From positions 1 to 64,000 of the forward strand of contig NZ_MRCD01000032.1 of NCBI RefSeq assembly GCF_001904745.1: a stretch of 64,000 nucleotides of DNA. Direction: 5' to 3'. Made by a program: the position numbers and the translations under genes. The stretch is from Calothrix sp. HK-06. GTDB lineage: Bacteria > Cyanobacteriota > Cyanobacteriia > Cyanobacteriales > Nostocaceae. The notes under the pieces were generated by a model. That model had not been told where the DNA came from, did not search any database, and was given only the letters and a program-made list of their open reading frames with translations. Shown here piece after piece: positions 47,668 through 56,892 of the stretch. The first letter of the stretch is position 1; each line of letters starts with the position of its first letter.

Positions 47668-49377
47668 TTAATAATAACTTCCTGATTTGCGGTGATGAAC
47701 TGCGGTAACTGCATTTTGCTGCATAACGGCGCCGTTATCAACGGTTGCGTATATTACCCAGTGGTCGCCACATTCCATTCGTTTATTAACACTGCACTCT
47801 AAATACGCAATAGCATCATTCAAAACAGTACAACCATTATCAGCAGTACTTGTATCAAAACCAGTAAAGCGTTCTTCTCCAGGTGCAAAGTTCTTGCGGA
47901 AGTGTTTCATGTATTCCTGGTAGTTATTTTCTGCCAAGATGTTTAAAACGAATTTGTTTCCTGAATGTAGAAGTGATTCTATGGCGCGTTCTTTGGCAAT
48001 AGCCACAGTCAAACCTGGTGGATTAAATGTAGCTTGCGATACCCAGGCGCCCATCATTGCAGTGGAAACTTCACCTTGTCTAGCAGTTAAAACGCATACC
48101 GAACCAACAATGCGACCAACAGCTTGTTCAACTGGACTAGCAGCAGGTTGAGGTAAGCGCATTTTACGCGCACGTTTTAAAGATTGGGTAAAGTCAATAG
48201 CTGCTTCTTCGCATTCTTTGAGTACTCTATCGGATGGCTTGAACCTTGCGCGTATTGTTTCAAACCCAAATTTAAATCCCGCTTCTTTGAGTTTACCTTC
48301 AATTAAATCAAAAGCTTCACCACTCCAGCCATAGGAACCGAAAACACCTGCAAGTTTATTAGTATCACCTACAGATAACACTGTACCAAGGGCTGTATGA
48401 ATAGGTGTGGGAGCATGACCACCAATAGTGGGGGAACCAATAATAAACCCTTCTGATTTTTGCACCGCATCTTTTATTGCTTCAGGTTCGGTAAATTCGC
48501 AGTTTATTAATTCAACTGCAACACCACCCTTAGTTAAACCCAATGCAATAGCTTGTGCTAAAGTCGCTGTGTTTCCGTAGGCAGAAGCATATAATAACGC
48601 TACTTTAATCTCCCGATGAGAAAGCGCACGACTCCATTCTTCGTAAGATTTTACCAGTTCCATCAAGCCGTATCGCACCAAAGGACCATGACCACAAGCT
48701 AGCATCCTAACTTGGTAATCAGAAATTTTCTCTAGTGCTGGTTTAATATGACTTGCATTCGGCGCCATCACACTATCGTAATAATAGCGTTGGTCTTCCT
48801 TAAATTTATCCCAATCTTCATCAAAAATTTCATCACCGCAAACGTGCGCGCTAAATAGTTTGTCGGTGTAAAGAATTTGAGTTTGTTGGTCGTAAGTACA
48901 AAGTCCTTCGGGCCATCTAGGGCTGGGAATTGGTATAAATTTCAATACGTGACCTCTACCTAAATCAAGGTCTTCCTTACCCCGCATCGCTAACACTTTT
49001 AAATTCGGGTTAGTAAATGCTGTCTTAAGATATGCGGCGCCTGGTACCGATGTAACAAAAGTTAAATCAGGGCAAATTTCGAGTAATGCCCGTAATGTAG
49101 CCATACGGTTTGGGCTAAAGTGACCAATGATTACATAATCAAAGCTCTTTAATTCCAAACACCGCTTAATAGCTTCTTTGTATACTTCAGTAAAAGTTTC
49201 AGGAGGTGGGTCAATAATGGCAACTTTATCGGCTTGAATTACATATGAATTTACCGTTGTGCCCCTAGAAAGCGCATATTCAATTTCAAAACGTTGACGT
49301 GTCCAACTGCGCGCGCGTAATACTGTAGTATCTGTTGCAATTGGCAACACTTGCACATCACGAGGATTGTCGCTCAT
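47668..49377 (-). CDS. flv1: flavodiiron protein, Flv1 type (non-canonical diiron site)
   Basis: A class C flavodiiron protein that helps reduce O2 with electrons from photosystem I, usually as a heterodimer with Flv3. I take the ATG at 49377 (MSDNPRDVQVLPIATD): the in-frame extension upstream is made of repeat sequence. Of 569 residues, the beta-lactamase-like domain comes first, then a flavodoxin-like domain (ALLYASAYGNTATLAQAIAL near 260-400). The C-terminal flavin-reductase domain contains GSVCVLTARQGEVSTAMMGA. The diiron-ligand motif reads GHFSPNRMATL instead of H-x-E-x-D-H, so canonical ligands are missing, as in Flv1/Flv4. It lies downstream of flv3 in the same operon. Confidence 0.9.
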   Translation of the reverse strand: MSDNPRDVQVLPIATDTTVLRARSWTRQRFEIEYALSRGTTVNSYVIQADKVAIIDPPPETFTEVYKEAIKRCLELKSFDYVIIGHFSPNRMATLRALLEICPDLTFVTSVPGAAYLKTAFTNPNLKVLAMRGKEDLDLGRGHVLKFIPIPSPRWPEGLCTYDQQTQILYTDKLFSAHVCGDEIFDEDWDKFKEDQRYYYDSVMAPNASHIKPALEKISDYQVRMLACGHGPLVRYGLMELVKSYEEWSRALSHREIKVALLYASAYGNTATLAQAIALGLTKGGVAVELINCEFTEPEAIKDAVQKSEGFIIGSPTIGGHAPTPIHTALGTVLSVGDTNKLAGVFGSYGWSGEAFDLIEGKLKEAGFKFGFETIRARFKPSDRVLKECEEAAIDFTQSLKRARKMRLPQPAASPVEQAVGRIVGSVCVLTARQGEVSTAMMGAWVSQATFNPPGLTVAIAKERAIESLLHSGNKFVLNILAENNYQEYMKHFRKNFAPGEERFTGFDTSTADNGCTVLNDAIAYLECSVNKRMECGDHWVIYATVDNGAVMQQNAVTAVHHRKSGSYY

Positions 49378-49405
49378 AGGTATATGTGGAGGATGAGATA
49401 AATAT

Positions 49406-49498
49406 GTAGAGACGCGCAAACCGGAGGTTTCCCCGAAGGGATATATCGCGTCTGTTATCGGGTTACGAATGTAAAGACGCGACATGTCGCGTCTCTAC
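49406..49498. repeat. two GTAGAGACGCG elements between flv3 and flv1
   Basis: One imperfect element (49406-49452: GTAGAGACGCG ... CGCGTCT) and one nearly perfect 28-base palindrome (49471-49498, GTAAAGACGCGACA and complement) fill the 129-base gap between the two genes. They are open in the flv1 frame, which explains the misleading N-terminal extension. Confidence 0.8.
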
Positions 49499-49506
49499 AA
49501 CAACAA

Positions 49507-51225
49507 TTAATAGTAATTTCCGACTTTACGGTGACGAACAGCGGTAACGCCTTCTTGTTTAGCGACGCGACCCTCTTTAACAGAGCAATACATAATCCAG
49601 TGGTCGCTGCATTCCATGCTGTCAGCGATTTCACATTCTATGTATGCTAATGCGTCAGCAAGAATGGGGCATCCGTTTTTTGCTGTTTGGGTTTTTACAT
49701 CAGCAAATCTATCGGCGCCGGGATGTAAGCGCTTTAGGAAATGTCTTTTTAATTCTTTGTAATTGCCTTCTTCTAAAACATTAAGGACAATTTTGTCACC
49801 AACTTGCATGAAGGACTCAATCGCACGGTCTTTGGCAACAGCAACGGTAAACCCTAGTGGTTGTAAACTTGCTTGTGCTACCCACGAAGCGAGCATTGCA
49901 CTTTTAACACCGTATTTTTGACTAGTAATAATATATAAACCATTACTAATACGACCAAGCGCTTTTTCCATGTTGACATCAAGCGATTTAACTTGCTTGA
50001 TGTTACGGTCACGAACTAGCATTTGCCCGATATCAATACCAGCTTCTTCACAAAGTTGATAAGTAGCAGGACTTGGTGTTTCTTTAATTTTAATTGCTGG
50101 GAAAGCTTCTTTAATACCTTGTTCAGTAAACTGTCTGCGTAACGAATCAATAGGTTCATCGTCACCACCAAAGGATTCAAAGAAACCAACAAATTGCTTT
50201 TCTTTTGCAACAGCTAAGAGTGAACTAATACCAGCTTGGGCAGTAACACTCGTGCTAGGAGGCATACCAATTACTATACCCGATGCACGTCCAGCAAGTC
50301 CTTGAATTTCTTGAACATCAGCAGTACTCAAGTCAAGAGCTTCTACACCAACACCCGTTTTAAGCAGACCGTGGGAAATTGCATGACCAAGTTTATCACT
50401 ATAGCCATAGCCACCTACGAAAAACAAACCAACTGTGGTGTCAGCTTTAGCTTGTACTTGACTCCAGTTGTGATATCTTTCTTTCAAAAAGTCGAGGTGA
50501 TGGTAAAGTAGCGGCCCGTGTCCATTGGCAATAATCTTGATTTCTCCAAGTTCGCTCATTTTTTTCATTGCGTTCAACAATGAGCGTGCGTTTGGACCCA
50601 TCAAACAATCATAGTAAAAACGGAAGTCAGGTTCAATCGCTTCCAAATCTACATCGAATGTATCATCGCTACAGTAGTGCATTCCAAACGCATCACAGGT
50701 AAATAGCGTTTTGGTTTTGTGGTCAAAGCTGAAGATAGTATCAGGCCAGTGTAAATTAGGTGCTGATATGAACTCTATTTCGTGTCCATCACCTAAATCT
50801 ACACGGTCTCCAGATTTGACGATTCTCTTACTAAATGGGTCATGAACTAAATTATCCAAAAATTGTAGCGCCACTTTCGATGCTAACACTGTAGCGCGCG
50901 GCGCCAACTGGAGAACGTCTTCCACTAACCCACTATGGTCGGGTTCAGTGTGGCTGACGATAATATAGTCAATTGCCTTTGGGTTAACTAGCGTCTTCAG
51001 CGTATCTAAATATAAATCGCGGAATTTAACATGCGAAGTATCAACCAAGACAATTTTATCGCCCTTAATTAGATACGAGTTATAAGTCGTACCATTTTGC
51101 AGACCAAACTCAATATCAAAGCGGTCGCGGTCCCAATCAAGCGAACGAATCGCTGTAATATTTGGGGCAATTTCAACTGTCTGTATTGTTAGCCGACGTT
51201 GGACGTTCTCTGTGAGGGCTACCAT
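49507..51225 (-). CDS. flv3: flavodiiron protein, Flv3 type (canonical diiron ligands)
   Basis: The partner of Flv1 in photoreduction of O2 to water. I take the ATG at 51225 (MVALTENVQRRLTIQTVEIA), preceded by GGAGAG. The 572 residues have the diiron domain with intact ligands (VSHTEPDHSG near residue 90), the flavodoxin-like domain (VGLFFVGGYGYSDKLGHAIS) and the flavin-reductase domain (SNGLYIITSQKYGVKSAMLA). The order flv3 then flv1 in one unit recalls the heterocyst pair flv3B-flv1B of Anabaena, where the pair protects nitrogenase. That identification rests on gene order, not on residues, and should be checked by phylogeny. Confidence 0.92.
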   Translation of the reverse strand: MVALTENVQRRLTIQTVEIAPNITAIRSLDWDRDRFDIEFGLQNGTTYNSYLIKGDKIVLVDTSHVKFRDLYLDTLKTLVNPKAIDYIIVSHTEPDHSGLVEDVLQLAPRATVLASKVALQFLDNLVHDPFSKRIVKSGDRVDLGDGHEIEFISAPNLHWPDTIFSFDHKTKTLFTCDAFGMHYCSDDTFDVDLEAIEPDFRFYYDCLMGPNARSLLNAMKKMSELGEIKIIANGHGPLLYHHLDFLKERYHNWSQVQAKADTTVGLFFVGGYGYSDKLGHAISHGLLKTGVGVEALDLSTADVQEIQGLAGRASGIVIGMPPSTSVTAQAGISSLLAVAKEKQFVGFFESFGGDDEPIDSLRRQFTEQGIKEAFPAIKIKETPSPATYQLCEEAGIDIGQMLVRDRNIKQVKSLDVNMEKALGRISNGLYIITSQKYGVKSAMLASWVAQASLQPLGFTVAVAKDRAIESFMQVGDKIVLNVLEEGNYKELKRHFLKRLHPGADRFADVKTQTAKNGCPILADALAYIECEIADSMECSDHWIMYCSVKEGRVAKQEGVTAVRHRKVGNYY

Positions 51226-51557
51226 GCGTTCTCTCCGAAGCACCTAATATAGTTGAGCTTTTCCTGTCTATATTCTGCTCATAAATATTTTTGTAAAGTT
51301 GTTTGAAAGCTTATTTTTTCAAAAAGTCAACTTGTAATCAATGATGCAAATTCTTAGCAGTATTTATTACACAAAAACAGTTAGTATATATAACTTAAAA
51401 ACCGAGCATATATTAACATTTCCACACTCAAAAATATGTTAAATTTTTTCAGCATTTATCATTTTTGCTCTTGTGGAACAGGCATCTTGCCTGTGCAGTA
51501 ATATATTTTACCACAAAGGCATCGTCAAAATTAATTACCTACAATTTTATAAACAAA

Positions 51558-51592
51558 TAAAAAAGGCATCCAGGACACTTTGGATACCTTTT
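51558..51592 (-). terminator. rho-independent-like terminator after the amine oxidase fragment
   Basis: On the minus strand, AAAAGGTATCCA pairs with TGGATGCCTTTT around eight bases and ends in a T-run. It lies about 60 bases past the stop at 51653. The stem is modest but the T-run is good. The rest of the 51226-51557 gap holds a CTTGTGGAACAGGC repeat (51473-51498) and no gene. Confidence 0.6.
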
Positions 51593-51652
51593 CGTTAACT
51601 CAAGAGGAAAATATATAAAATTTAATACATAGTTATTAATTTAAAATACCAT

Positions 51653-52597
51653 TTAAGCTGCAACTTGTAGCGCGCGGTTTTGAATAGTTTGTACGCTGTT
51701 GGAGTAAGTTGTAGTAAGAATAGAAGCGCTTTTATGAGATACGATATCGTAAATAGCTTCTAATGCTGACTCGATAGAACCTTGTAACCAAGCGGGATAT
51801 TTTGAGCAGTGTTCACCAGCAAAGAATAAGGTGTTTTGAGGTCTTGCTGCTTCTAAGTAGCTAGCTGTATAATTTTCTTCATCCCAATGTACTGTACAAC
51901 CGCCTGCACTCCATTCGTAGTTACCCCAAGCTATTGATGCACTCTCTAATATCATCCCTGATTGTTGGAGTTCAGGATGCACGTTACTGACTACTTCTTT
52001 TACATAGCTGTGACGTTGTTGTTCGGTCATGTTGCCTAAACGGTCTGCGTCGTCGCCTATTGTGTAGCTTGCTAACATTACACTACCGCGCTCTGGGTTA
52101 AATTTGACACTTGGGTAGTAGGTTTGACGAACTCCGGCGCCGCTGAATGATGCTCCACCTTTAATTCCTTGTTGTGACCAGAAATTTTCTTTAGTGTGAA
52201 AAGCTACTTTTGTTGCAGGGCAGTATACTGTGTTATTGATAGAGTCAATTTTGCGTTGGTCGAATCCTTCTAATTCCATTTTTCTCATTACAGAGAAGGG
52301 AATTGTGCAAAGTACATAGTCGCAACGACGGGTTTGTTTTTGTCCGTTTTCTAAGTAGTCAATTTCTGTATAGTTAGAGCGAACTTTTATTGCTACTACT
52401 GGTTGATTACATTTAATTGGCACCTTAATTGATTCTACTAAACGGTCAATTAAAAGTTGTGTACCACCTTTGATTTGTAGTAAGTCGTGGCTAATTTCTG
52501 TTACGATATCGCCAAGAAACATATCTAACGCTTTGCTACAACGCGCGCGGAAACCAGGGTTTTCTTGAACGAATTTTTGTAGGTCTATGGTTTTCAA
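51653..52597 (-). pseudogene. flavin amine oxidase, C-terminal portion only
   Basis: The 314 open codons match the second half of a monoamine/L-amino-acid oxidase: IKGGTQLLIDRLVESI, TIPFSVMRKMEL, MLASYTIGDDADRLG and the C-terminal FAD motif FFAGEHCSKYPAWLQGSIES. The N-terminal FAD-binding GxGxxG domain (about 150-200 residues) is missing. Instead, an unrelated nuclease-like gene starts 46 bases upstream. The reading frame is clean, so the truncation may be recent. It could still make protein, but without the dinucleotide-binding half it cannot be an active oxidase. Confidence 0.8.
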
Positions 52598-52643
52598 CCA
52601 TAGACGGGTATGAACGTAGACGCAACCACAAACTTGTTTATTT

Positions 52644-53258
52644 TTAATTACTTAATTCTACAATTCCAACTAACATTCGCATTAAATCTTCCAAGTCATC
52701 AGGAATTCTGTACAGTGAAACATCCTGAAAAATTTGCCGTGCTGTTTTTTCTAACCGACCAAAACGCCAAACATCACCAATTGTTACGGCGCCATAAAAC
52801 ATATCACCTTCTTCAACTTCAGCAATTGCAATTAGCTCTGCTGCAAGCTGTGTAAATCCTCGCGTTAAGTCATCATTTTTAGCTTCAACCACCAATAACC
52901 CTGGATTACGCTTAAGGAAGTAATCCAAATTTCCCTTCAACCAATCATTAACTGATAACGGATATTCAATTCGCACTTGACATTGACAGTATCGAGCAAC
53001 TTCCAGCAATGCAGGCCCGACCAGTATCTCACGTCGCGCGGTCTCACTGCTTAAACTAACTAGCGGCAATACATCATTGATTCGCTGCCGTAACTCTTCT
53101 AAACGTTCTAACTGGCGATTAGTACGTGGTATCTCAAGACGTACTCTAACTAGAGCATACCCTAATTCTGCCAAGATTTCATCTGCCTCATAAGGCATCT
53201 CAAAATAAGAGCAAAACGTGTAGGACTGCCCCTCTTGTAAAATACGACGACGAGCCAT
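52644..53258 (-). CDS. PD-(D/E)XK-like protein, paralogue of the protein at 25952-26581
   Basis: A 204-residue protein starting MARRRILQEGQSYTFCSYFE. The core has LKGNLDYFLKRNPGLLVVEA followed by KNDDL. The aspartate of NLDY and the E-A-K of VVEAKN fit the D...E-x-K nuclease signature. The C-terminal part, FYGAVTIGDVWRFGRLEK, matches the other window member. It runs into the truncated amine oxidase and away from the AbiEii-like pair. Possible roles are DNA cleavage or repair or a selfish module. None is shown. No partner methylase is adjacent. Confidence 0.65.
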   Translation of the reverse strand: MARRRILQEGQSYTFCSYFEMPYEADEILAELGYALVRVRLEIPRTNRQLERLEELRQRINDVLPLVSLSSETARREILVGPALLEVARYCQCQVRIEYPLSVNDWLKGNLDYFLKRNPGLLVVEAKNDDLTRGFTQLAAELIAIAEVEEGDMFYGAVTIGDVWRFGRLEKTARQIFQDVSLYRIPDDLEDLMRMLVGIVELSN

Positions 53259-53372
53259 AAATTAATCTACTTGTGACTATATATAAAAGTATAATTTAAT
53301 TTTCAGAGCGAGAATCACAAATTTTAGCAAAGAGTAAAGCAGCATAAATATTAAAATGATTGCTAAACAAAG

Positions 53373-53618
53373 ATGAAAATTAATATACCAGATAAATTAC
53401 CTTTTTTGGAGTCAATTTGCTGGCAAACAGCAGATGTATATCAGTTTACTCCAGAGGAAATGTTAGGTTGCTATGAGCGTGGTTGGAGATATCGAGACAT
53501 TTTTAATAATCTTGAGGATGAAGAACTGATTTTTCTGACAGAGCTAGCCAAAAACTATAATTCCTGGCTATTACCATTACTTATGACTTTTAGATTGGAT
53601 TTTATAATAAAATTTTGA
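53373..53618 (+). CDS. small protein beside a nucleotidyltransferase toxin-like gene
   Basis: An 81-residue protein, MKINIPDKLPFLESICWQTA through the mainly helical EMLGCYERGWRYRDIFNNLE. In cyanobacteria I associate this kind of short protein with the gene immediately upstream of AbiEii-like nucleotidyltransferases, where it would be the antitoxin. That pairing is from memory and untested. Its last 12 residues (MTFRLDFIIKF) overlap the true start of the next gene, so its natural end may lie near residue 70. Confidence 0.6.
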   Translation: MKINIPDKLPFLESICWQTADVYQFTPEEMLGCYERGWRYRDIFNNLEDEELIFLTELAKNYNSWLLPLLMTFRLDFIIKF

Positions 53619-54328
53619 AGGTTCTTGAAAGCTTAAACCCAGAATTACTAGCAAATAATTATACTTACTTCGGTGGTGGAACTTTAATTACATTAGATTG
53701 TGGAGAATATCGCTGGAGCCAAGATATTGATTTTATTTCCCCATTTTCTACATCAGGCTATAAGCATCTTCGCACTATAATATTAGACGGAGGATATCAA
53801 GCATTATTCCGCGATTTCAGCAAAATTCAAGTTACGCGCGGTACAACTGACCAGTACGGAATTAAAATGATGGTAGTTGTAGATGAAGTAGCTATTAAAA
53901 CAGAGATAATTGCTGAGTCTCGTTTCGAGTTATACCTACCCAGGTATCCACAATGGTCTCCTGTTCCTTATTTAAGTATTAATAACTGTTTTACATCTAA
54001 GCTACTTGCAAACTCTGATAGGTTTATGGATGATAACGTTAAAGCAAGGGATTTAATTGATTTAGCGATTATGCGGTTAAAGTATCCAATTCCTGAGTCA
54101 GCAATTACCAAAGCAGAGAATGCTTATGAAGTAATTCGTCCTTTAAAAATCGCTATTGAACGTTTTTAAGCAAGAGAGGATTTTAGAGAAAAGTGCTTCT
54201 CTGCTTTGCAAATAGAGTCTAATCAAATTCCAATAATTCTTGTTGGTATAGATTTATTAGCTAGTGATTTTGAATTAGTCCTTACGGAAAGAACTTTCAA
54301 GGAACAGGATGATATTTTTGATTTATAG
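53583..54328 (+). pseudogene. AbiEii-like nucleotidyltransferase toxin, broken twice
   Basis: The AbiEii/AbiGii-type nucleotidyltransferase fold is recognised from NNYTYFGGGTLITLDCGEYR, then WSQDIDFISPF, with the GG and D-x-D-like residues of the active site. The natural start is probably ATG 53583 (MTFRLDFYNKILKVLESLN). It requires one extra T in the run near 53600; as it stands the frame is shifted. A second lesion is an in-frame TAA at 54167, with matching protein after it (AREDFREKCFSALQIESNQI to 54328). The expected residue there is Gln (CAA). The main frame at 53615 would start only at a weak TTG. The module looks inactive. Confidence 0.75.
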
Positions 54329-54492
54329 GGTTACATTACCAAATTCCTAATCGGTGCTTCTACAATAAATAAGTCTTAAGGTAGATGTAATATAAAGATG
54401 CTGTTAGAGATTGCTTATTTTACAACAATACATTAATCTAACGAGTGTAATTAGGTACAATTGCAGTTTTCTAAATTTAGAATACAATATTT

Positions 54493-55155
54493 ATGCACTC
54501 TATTTTTAAAGTAAATACATGGCTTGTAGCAGCAGTTGTCTCAGTCGCAAGTTTTGGAATGAGTTGGCAAAAAAGTGATGCTCAAACTGTACTTGACTTC
54601 GATACATTCTATGATATAAAGGTTATTCTACAACCCATCACATCTGACTTAACAAGGGCATCTATCACAGGAAGTAATCCCAATGCTCCTTACGGTCTTA
54701 CCAATTTTAGTAGTACAAACTATAGTCAATTTAATCCTGCAACAGGTACGTTTACCTTTATTCCGGATGCTGCACAGTTTGGTGTACAAGGTTTGCCAGT
54801 TGGTATGGATATGTACTTTGGCGCCAATGGTGACAAGTTAGTCGGTTTGAGTAATGCAACTGCGGTTATTGACAGTGCAAACGGTGTACTGAATGGTTCG
54901 GGAACCGTCACAATAACAGGTGGAGAAGGTAGATTTGCAGGCGCCACTGGTTTATTCAGCTTTACAGAAAGTGAACCACTCAATGAAGACCCAACGGCGC
55001 CTTTAAGAGGTCGAGCATTTTTAAAAGGCTCATTTCAAATTCCCAAAACAGTACCAGAACCCAGAACCGACATGACGCTGGTTAGTGCTGGGTTAATTGG
55101 TATAACTTTTCTAATGCGTCAATATATAAATAAACAAAAAGCCCAATTATCATAA
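54493..55155 (+). CDS. secreted protein with PEP-CTERM-like sorting signal
   Basis: A 220-residue protein with an N-terminal signal (MHSIFKVNTWLVAAVVSVAS, cleavage near SDAQ). The central beta-rich domain (VLDFDTFYDIKVILQPI to RFAGATGLFSFTESEP) includes a VTITGGEGRFAGATG stretch typical of small secreted beta-sandwiches. The C-terminus has the order VPEP, a hydrophobic helix (MTLVSAGLIGITFLM) and a basic tail (RQYINKQKAQ). That is the PEP-CTERM layout, processed by exosortase. The gene is directly followed by repeat copy 1, whose first hairpin would be its terminator. The function is unknown, probably an exopolysaccharide-associated surface protein. Confidence 0.78.
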   Translation: MHSIFKVNTWLVAAVVSVASFGMSWQKSDAQTVLDFDTFYDIKVILQPITSDLTRASITGSNPNAPYGLTNFSSTNYSQFNPATGTFTFIPDAAQFGVQGLPVGMDMYFGANGDKLVGLSNATAVIDSANGVLNGSGTVTITGGEGRFAGATGLFSFTESEPLNEDPTAPLRGRAFLKGSFQIPKTVPEPRTDMTLVSAGLIGITFLMRQYINKQKAQLS

Positions 55156-55338
55156 TTAGGCTTTTATGGGGTAAGTCCCCGTCAGGTTTAGATTATAAAG
55201 TTCAGTATAGTGTTGTTTATCTTGATTATTACTACAAGCGCACCAGTGGCGATTTCGGAAAATAACTACAATATTTTTAGTTAATTTAACTAAAACCAAA
55301 GCTGGCAAAAAGAATTGGCGCCAACTTTAAACATAAAT
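55136..55338. repeat. 200-bp dispersed repeat, copy 1
   Basis: Begins with a hairpin AAGCCCAATTATCATAATTA-ggctttta, then a second hairpin GGGGTAAGTCCCC. A conserved stretch follows (gttcagtatagtgttgtttat, then gatttcggaaaataact) to ggcgccaactttaaacata. Copies 2 and 3 lie at 56688 and 57523. It starts at the end of the PEP-CTERM gene. Confidence 0.85.
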
Positions 55339-55509
55339 ATTATGCATCTCTGCGTCCTCTGTGCCTCTGTGGTAATCATATTTACTACCAAAATTAATTA
55401 CATAAAACACGATGAAAGTGTGTGTCATTAATTTTGGTGGGTTATTTTTCAATATCTCTTTCTTTGTGCCCTTTGTGCGCTTTGTCTCTGCTCGGCTACG
55501 AAAATTTAG

Positions 55510-55758
55510 AAAAGCATTATCCTGACAGAGACTTGCTACACTGCTCCAGCGTGGCGTGATGATTATCAAGTCCACTTAGGCGCCGTCTTCAATCTTACCC
55601 ATAGCTAGAATCAACTTGCCCAATTCCGGGTGCCTCCAGGTTCAGATAGTCTCCGTAAACTATACTGGATTGGTGGTGCGGTTCATCCTGGTAGTGGCTT
55701 ATTAACAATCCTCGAAGCAGCACGCAGTGCCACAACTTTCATTAAACAAGATTTATGA
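55510..55758 (+). pseudogene. CrtI-type carotenoid desaturase, C-terminal remnant
   Basis: The frame reads ILTETCYTAPAWRDDYQVHL, GAVFNLTHS, an in-frame TAG, then NQLAQFRVPPGSDSLRKLYW and IGGAVHPGSGLLTILEAARS with ATTFIKQDL and a stop. YWIGGAVHPGSGLLTILEAARS (read here in two pieces) is the signature C-terminus of CrtI-type phytoene desaturases. Only the last 80 or so residues remain. A lycopene cyclase gene starts 115 bases downstream, so a two-gene carotenoid operon was probably present. Confidence 0.82.
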
Positions 55759-55872
55759 AAAGGCGCCTTCATGTCATAAGTTCTACTTGGTACATATGAC
55801 AAATTCTTGCTACTGGACGATATGACAAACTCTTAAAAACTTTAAATTAACAAAACAGCTTATACCTTTATC

Positions 55873-56652
55873 ATGAGTTACTTCACGTTTCACCTTATCT
55901 TTATTATCCCACCAATTTTAGTACTTGCATGGCTTCAACGAAGACCTTTTGCGGACATTGGAGGATATCGGGCAAAGCTTGCGCTTCCTCTGATTGCGCT
56001 TATGGCTTTGATTTACACTACACCTTGGGATAATTATTTAGTCTTTCGAGAAATTTGGGGATACGGTATTGGTCGGGTAGTAGGTACTATTGGTTACGTG
56101 CCAATTGAGGAATACTTGTTCTTTTTACTTCAGCCTATTCTTACTGGACTATGGCTGTCCTTTTTGCTATATCGTAAAAGTGAGCCAGTGCAAAAAGAGT
56201 CTTTGTCTAGCCTAAAAGTACTGTTACCTATATTTGGCGCCGCATTAACTATTACAGGTTTTTTGATGTTGCAGTGGGATAACACCTTATACTTAGGACT
56301 AATTTTAGCTTGGGCTACTCCGATATTGGCACTGCAATGGCTTCTTGGTACATCAACATTATGGGCAATGAAGCGAATTTGGCTGTTGGGTGTTCTTGTT
56401 CCAACACTATACTTATGGGTTGCTGACCGTATTGCTATTGTTAACGGTATTTGGCACATTTCCGACAAATACACGACAGGGTTCCAATTGTTTGGACTAC
56501 CTATCGAAGAAGCTACATTTTTCCTAGTTACTAACTTATTGGTCGTCCAAGGTCTTCTACTTTTTCTATTACTTCAAATACCACATGTGGCAACTCAAGA
56601 AAATGGCTTATCCCGCGCGCAAGTAGGTGAAAGCAAAACTATCGAAGCTTGA
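55873..56652 (+). CDS. lycopene cyclase, fused CrtYc/CrtYd type
   Basis: A membrane lycopene cyclase of the type usually encoded as CrtYc plus CrtYd in Actinobacteria, Bacteroidota and Archaea. The 259 residues have about seven hydrophobic segments. The two diagnostic motifs are YVPIEEYLFFLLQP (P77 to E80) and LPIEEATFFLVTN (P210 to E213), one per half. W52-D53 and NGIWHIS (191-197) are also typical. It would convert lycopene to cyclic carotenoids. Cyanobacteria normally use CrtL or CruA instead, so this looks horizontally acquired. It follows a decayed CrtI fragment, and repeat copy 2 starts 36 bases after its stop. The frame is intact, but whether it has substrate is open. Confidence 0.88.
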   Translation: MSYFTFHLIFIIPPILVLAWLQRRPFADIGGYRAKLALPLIALMALIYTTPWDNYLVFREIWGYGIGRVVGTIGYVPIEEYLFFLLQPILTGLWLSFLLYRKSEPVQKESLSSLKVLLPIFGAALTITGFLMLQWDNTLYLGLILAWATPILALQWLLGTSTLWAMKRIWLLGVLVPTLYLWVADRIAIVNGIWHISDKYTTGFQLFGLPIEEATFFLVTNLLVVQGLLLFLLLQIPHVATQENGLSRAQVGESKTIEA

Positions 56653-56687
56653 GAGAGGCGCCAATTCTGCCAGCGTATCCATAAACT

Positions 56688-56890
56688 AAAAGCCCAGTTA
56701 TTATAACTAGGCTTTTACGGGGTAAGTCCCCTTATCTTTAAATTATCAAGTTCAATATAGTGTTTTTTGTTCTTAAGTATTACTACAAGTGCGTTGATGC
56801 CGATTTCGGAAAATAACTAGAATATGTTCTGTCAATCAAAGTAAAATCAAAACTACTGAGGGAAATTGGCGCCAACTTTAAACATAAGTA
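56688..56890. repeat. 200-bp dispersed repeat, copy 2
   Basis: Same two hairpins as copy 1 (AAGCCCAGTTATTATAACTA-ggctttta; GGGGTAAGTCCCC), the block gttcaatatagtgtttt, gccgatttcggaaaataact, and the end ggcgccaactttaaacata. It starts just after the lycopene cyclase gene and ends at the remains of the DUF5615 toxin gene. Confidence 0.85.
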
Positions 56891-56892
56891 CT

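Noticed and set aside
49378-49485. N-terminal extension of Flv1 beginning MSRLYIRNP
   Set aside because: It is encoded by the GTAGAGACGCG repeats; the family homology starts after MSDNPRDVQ.
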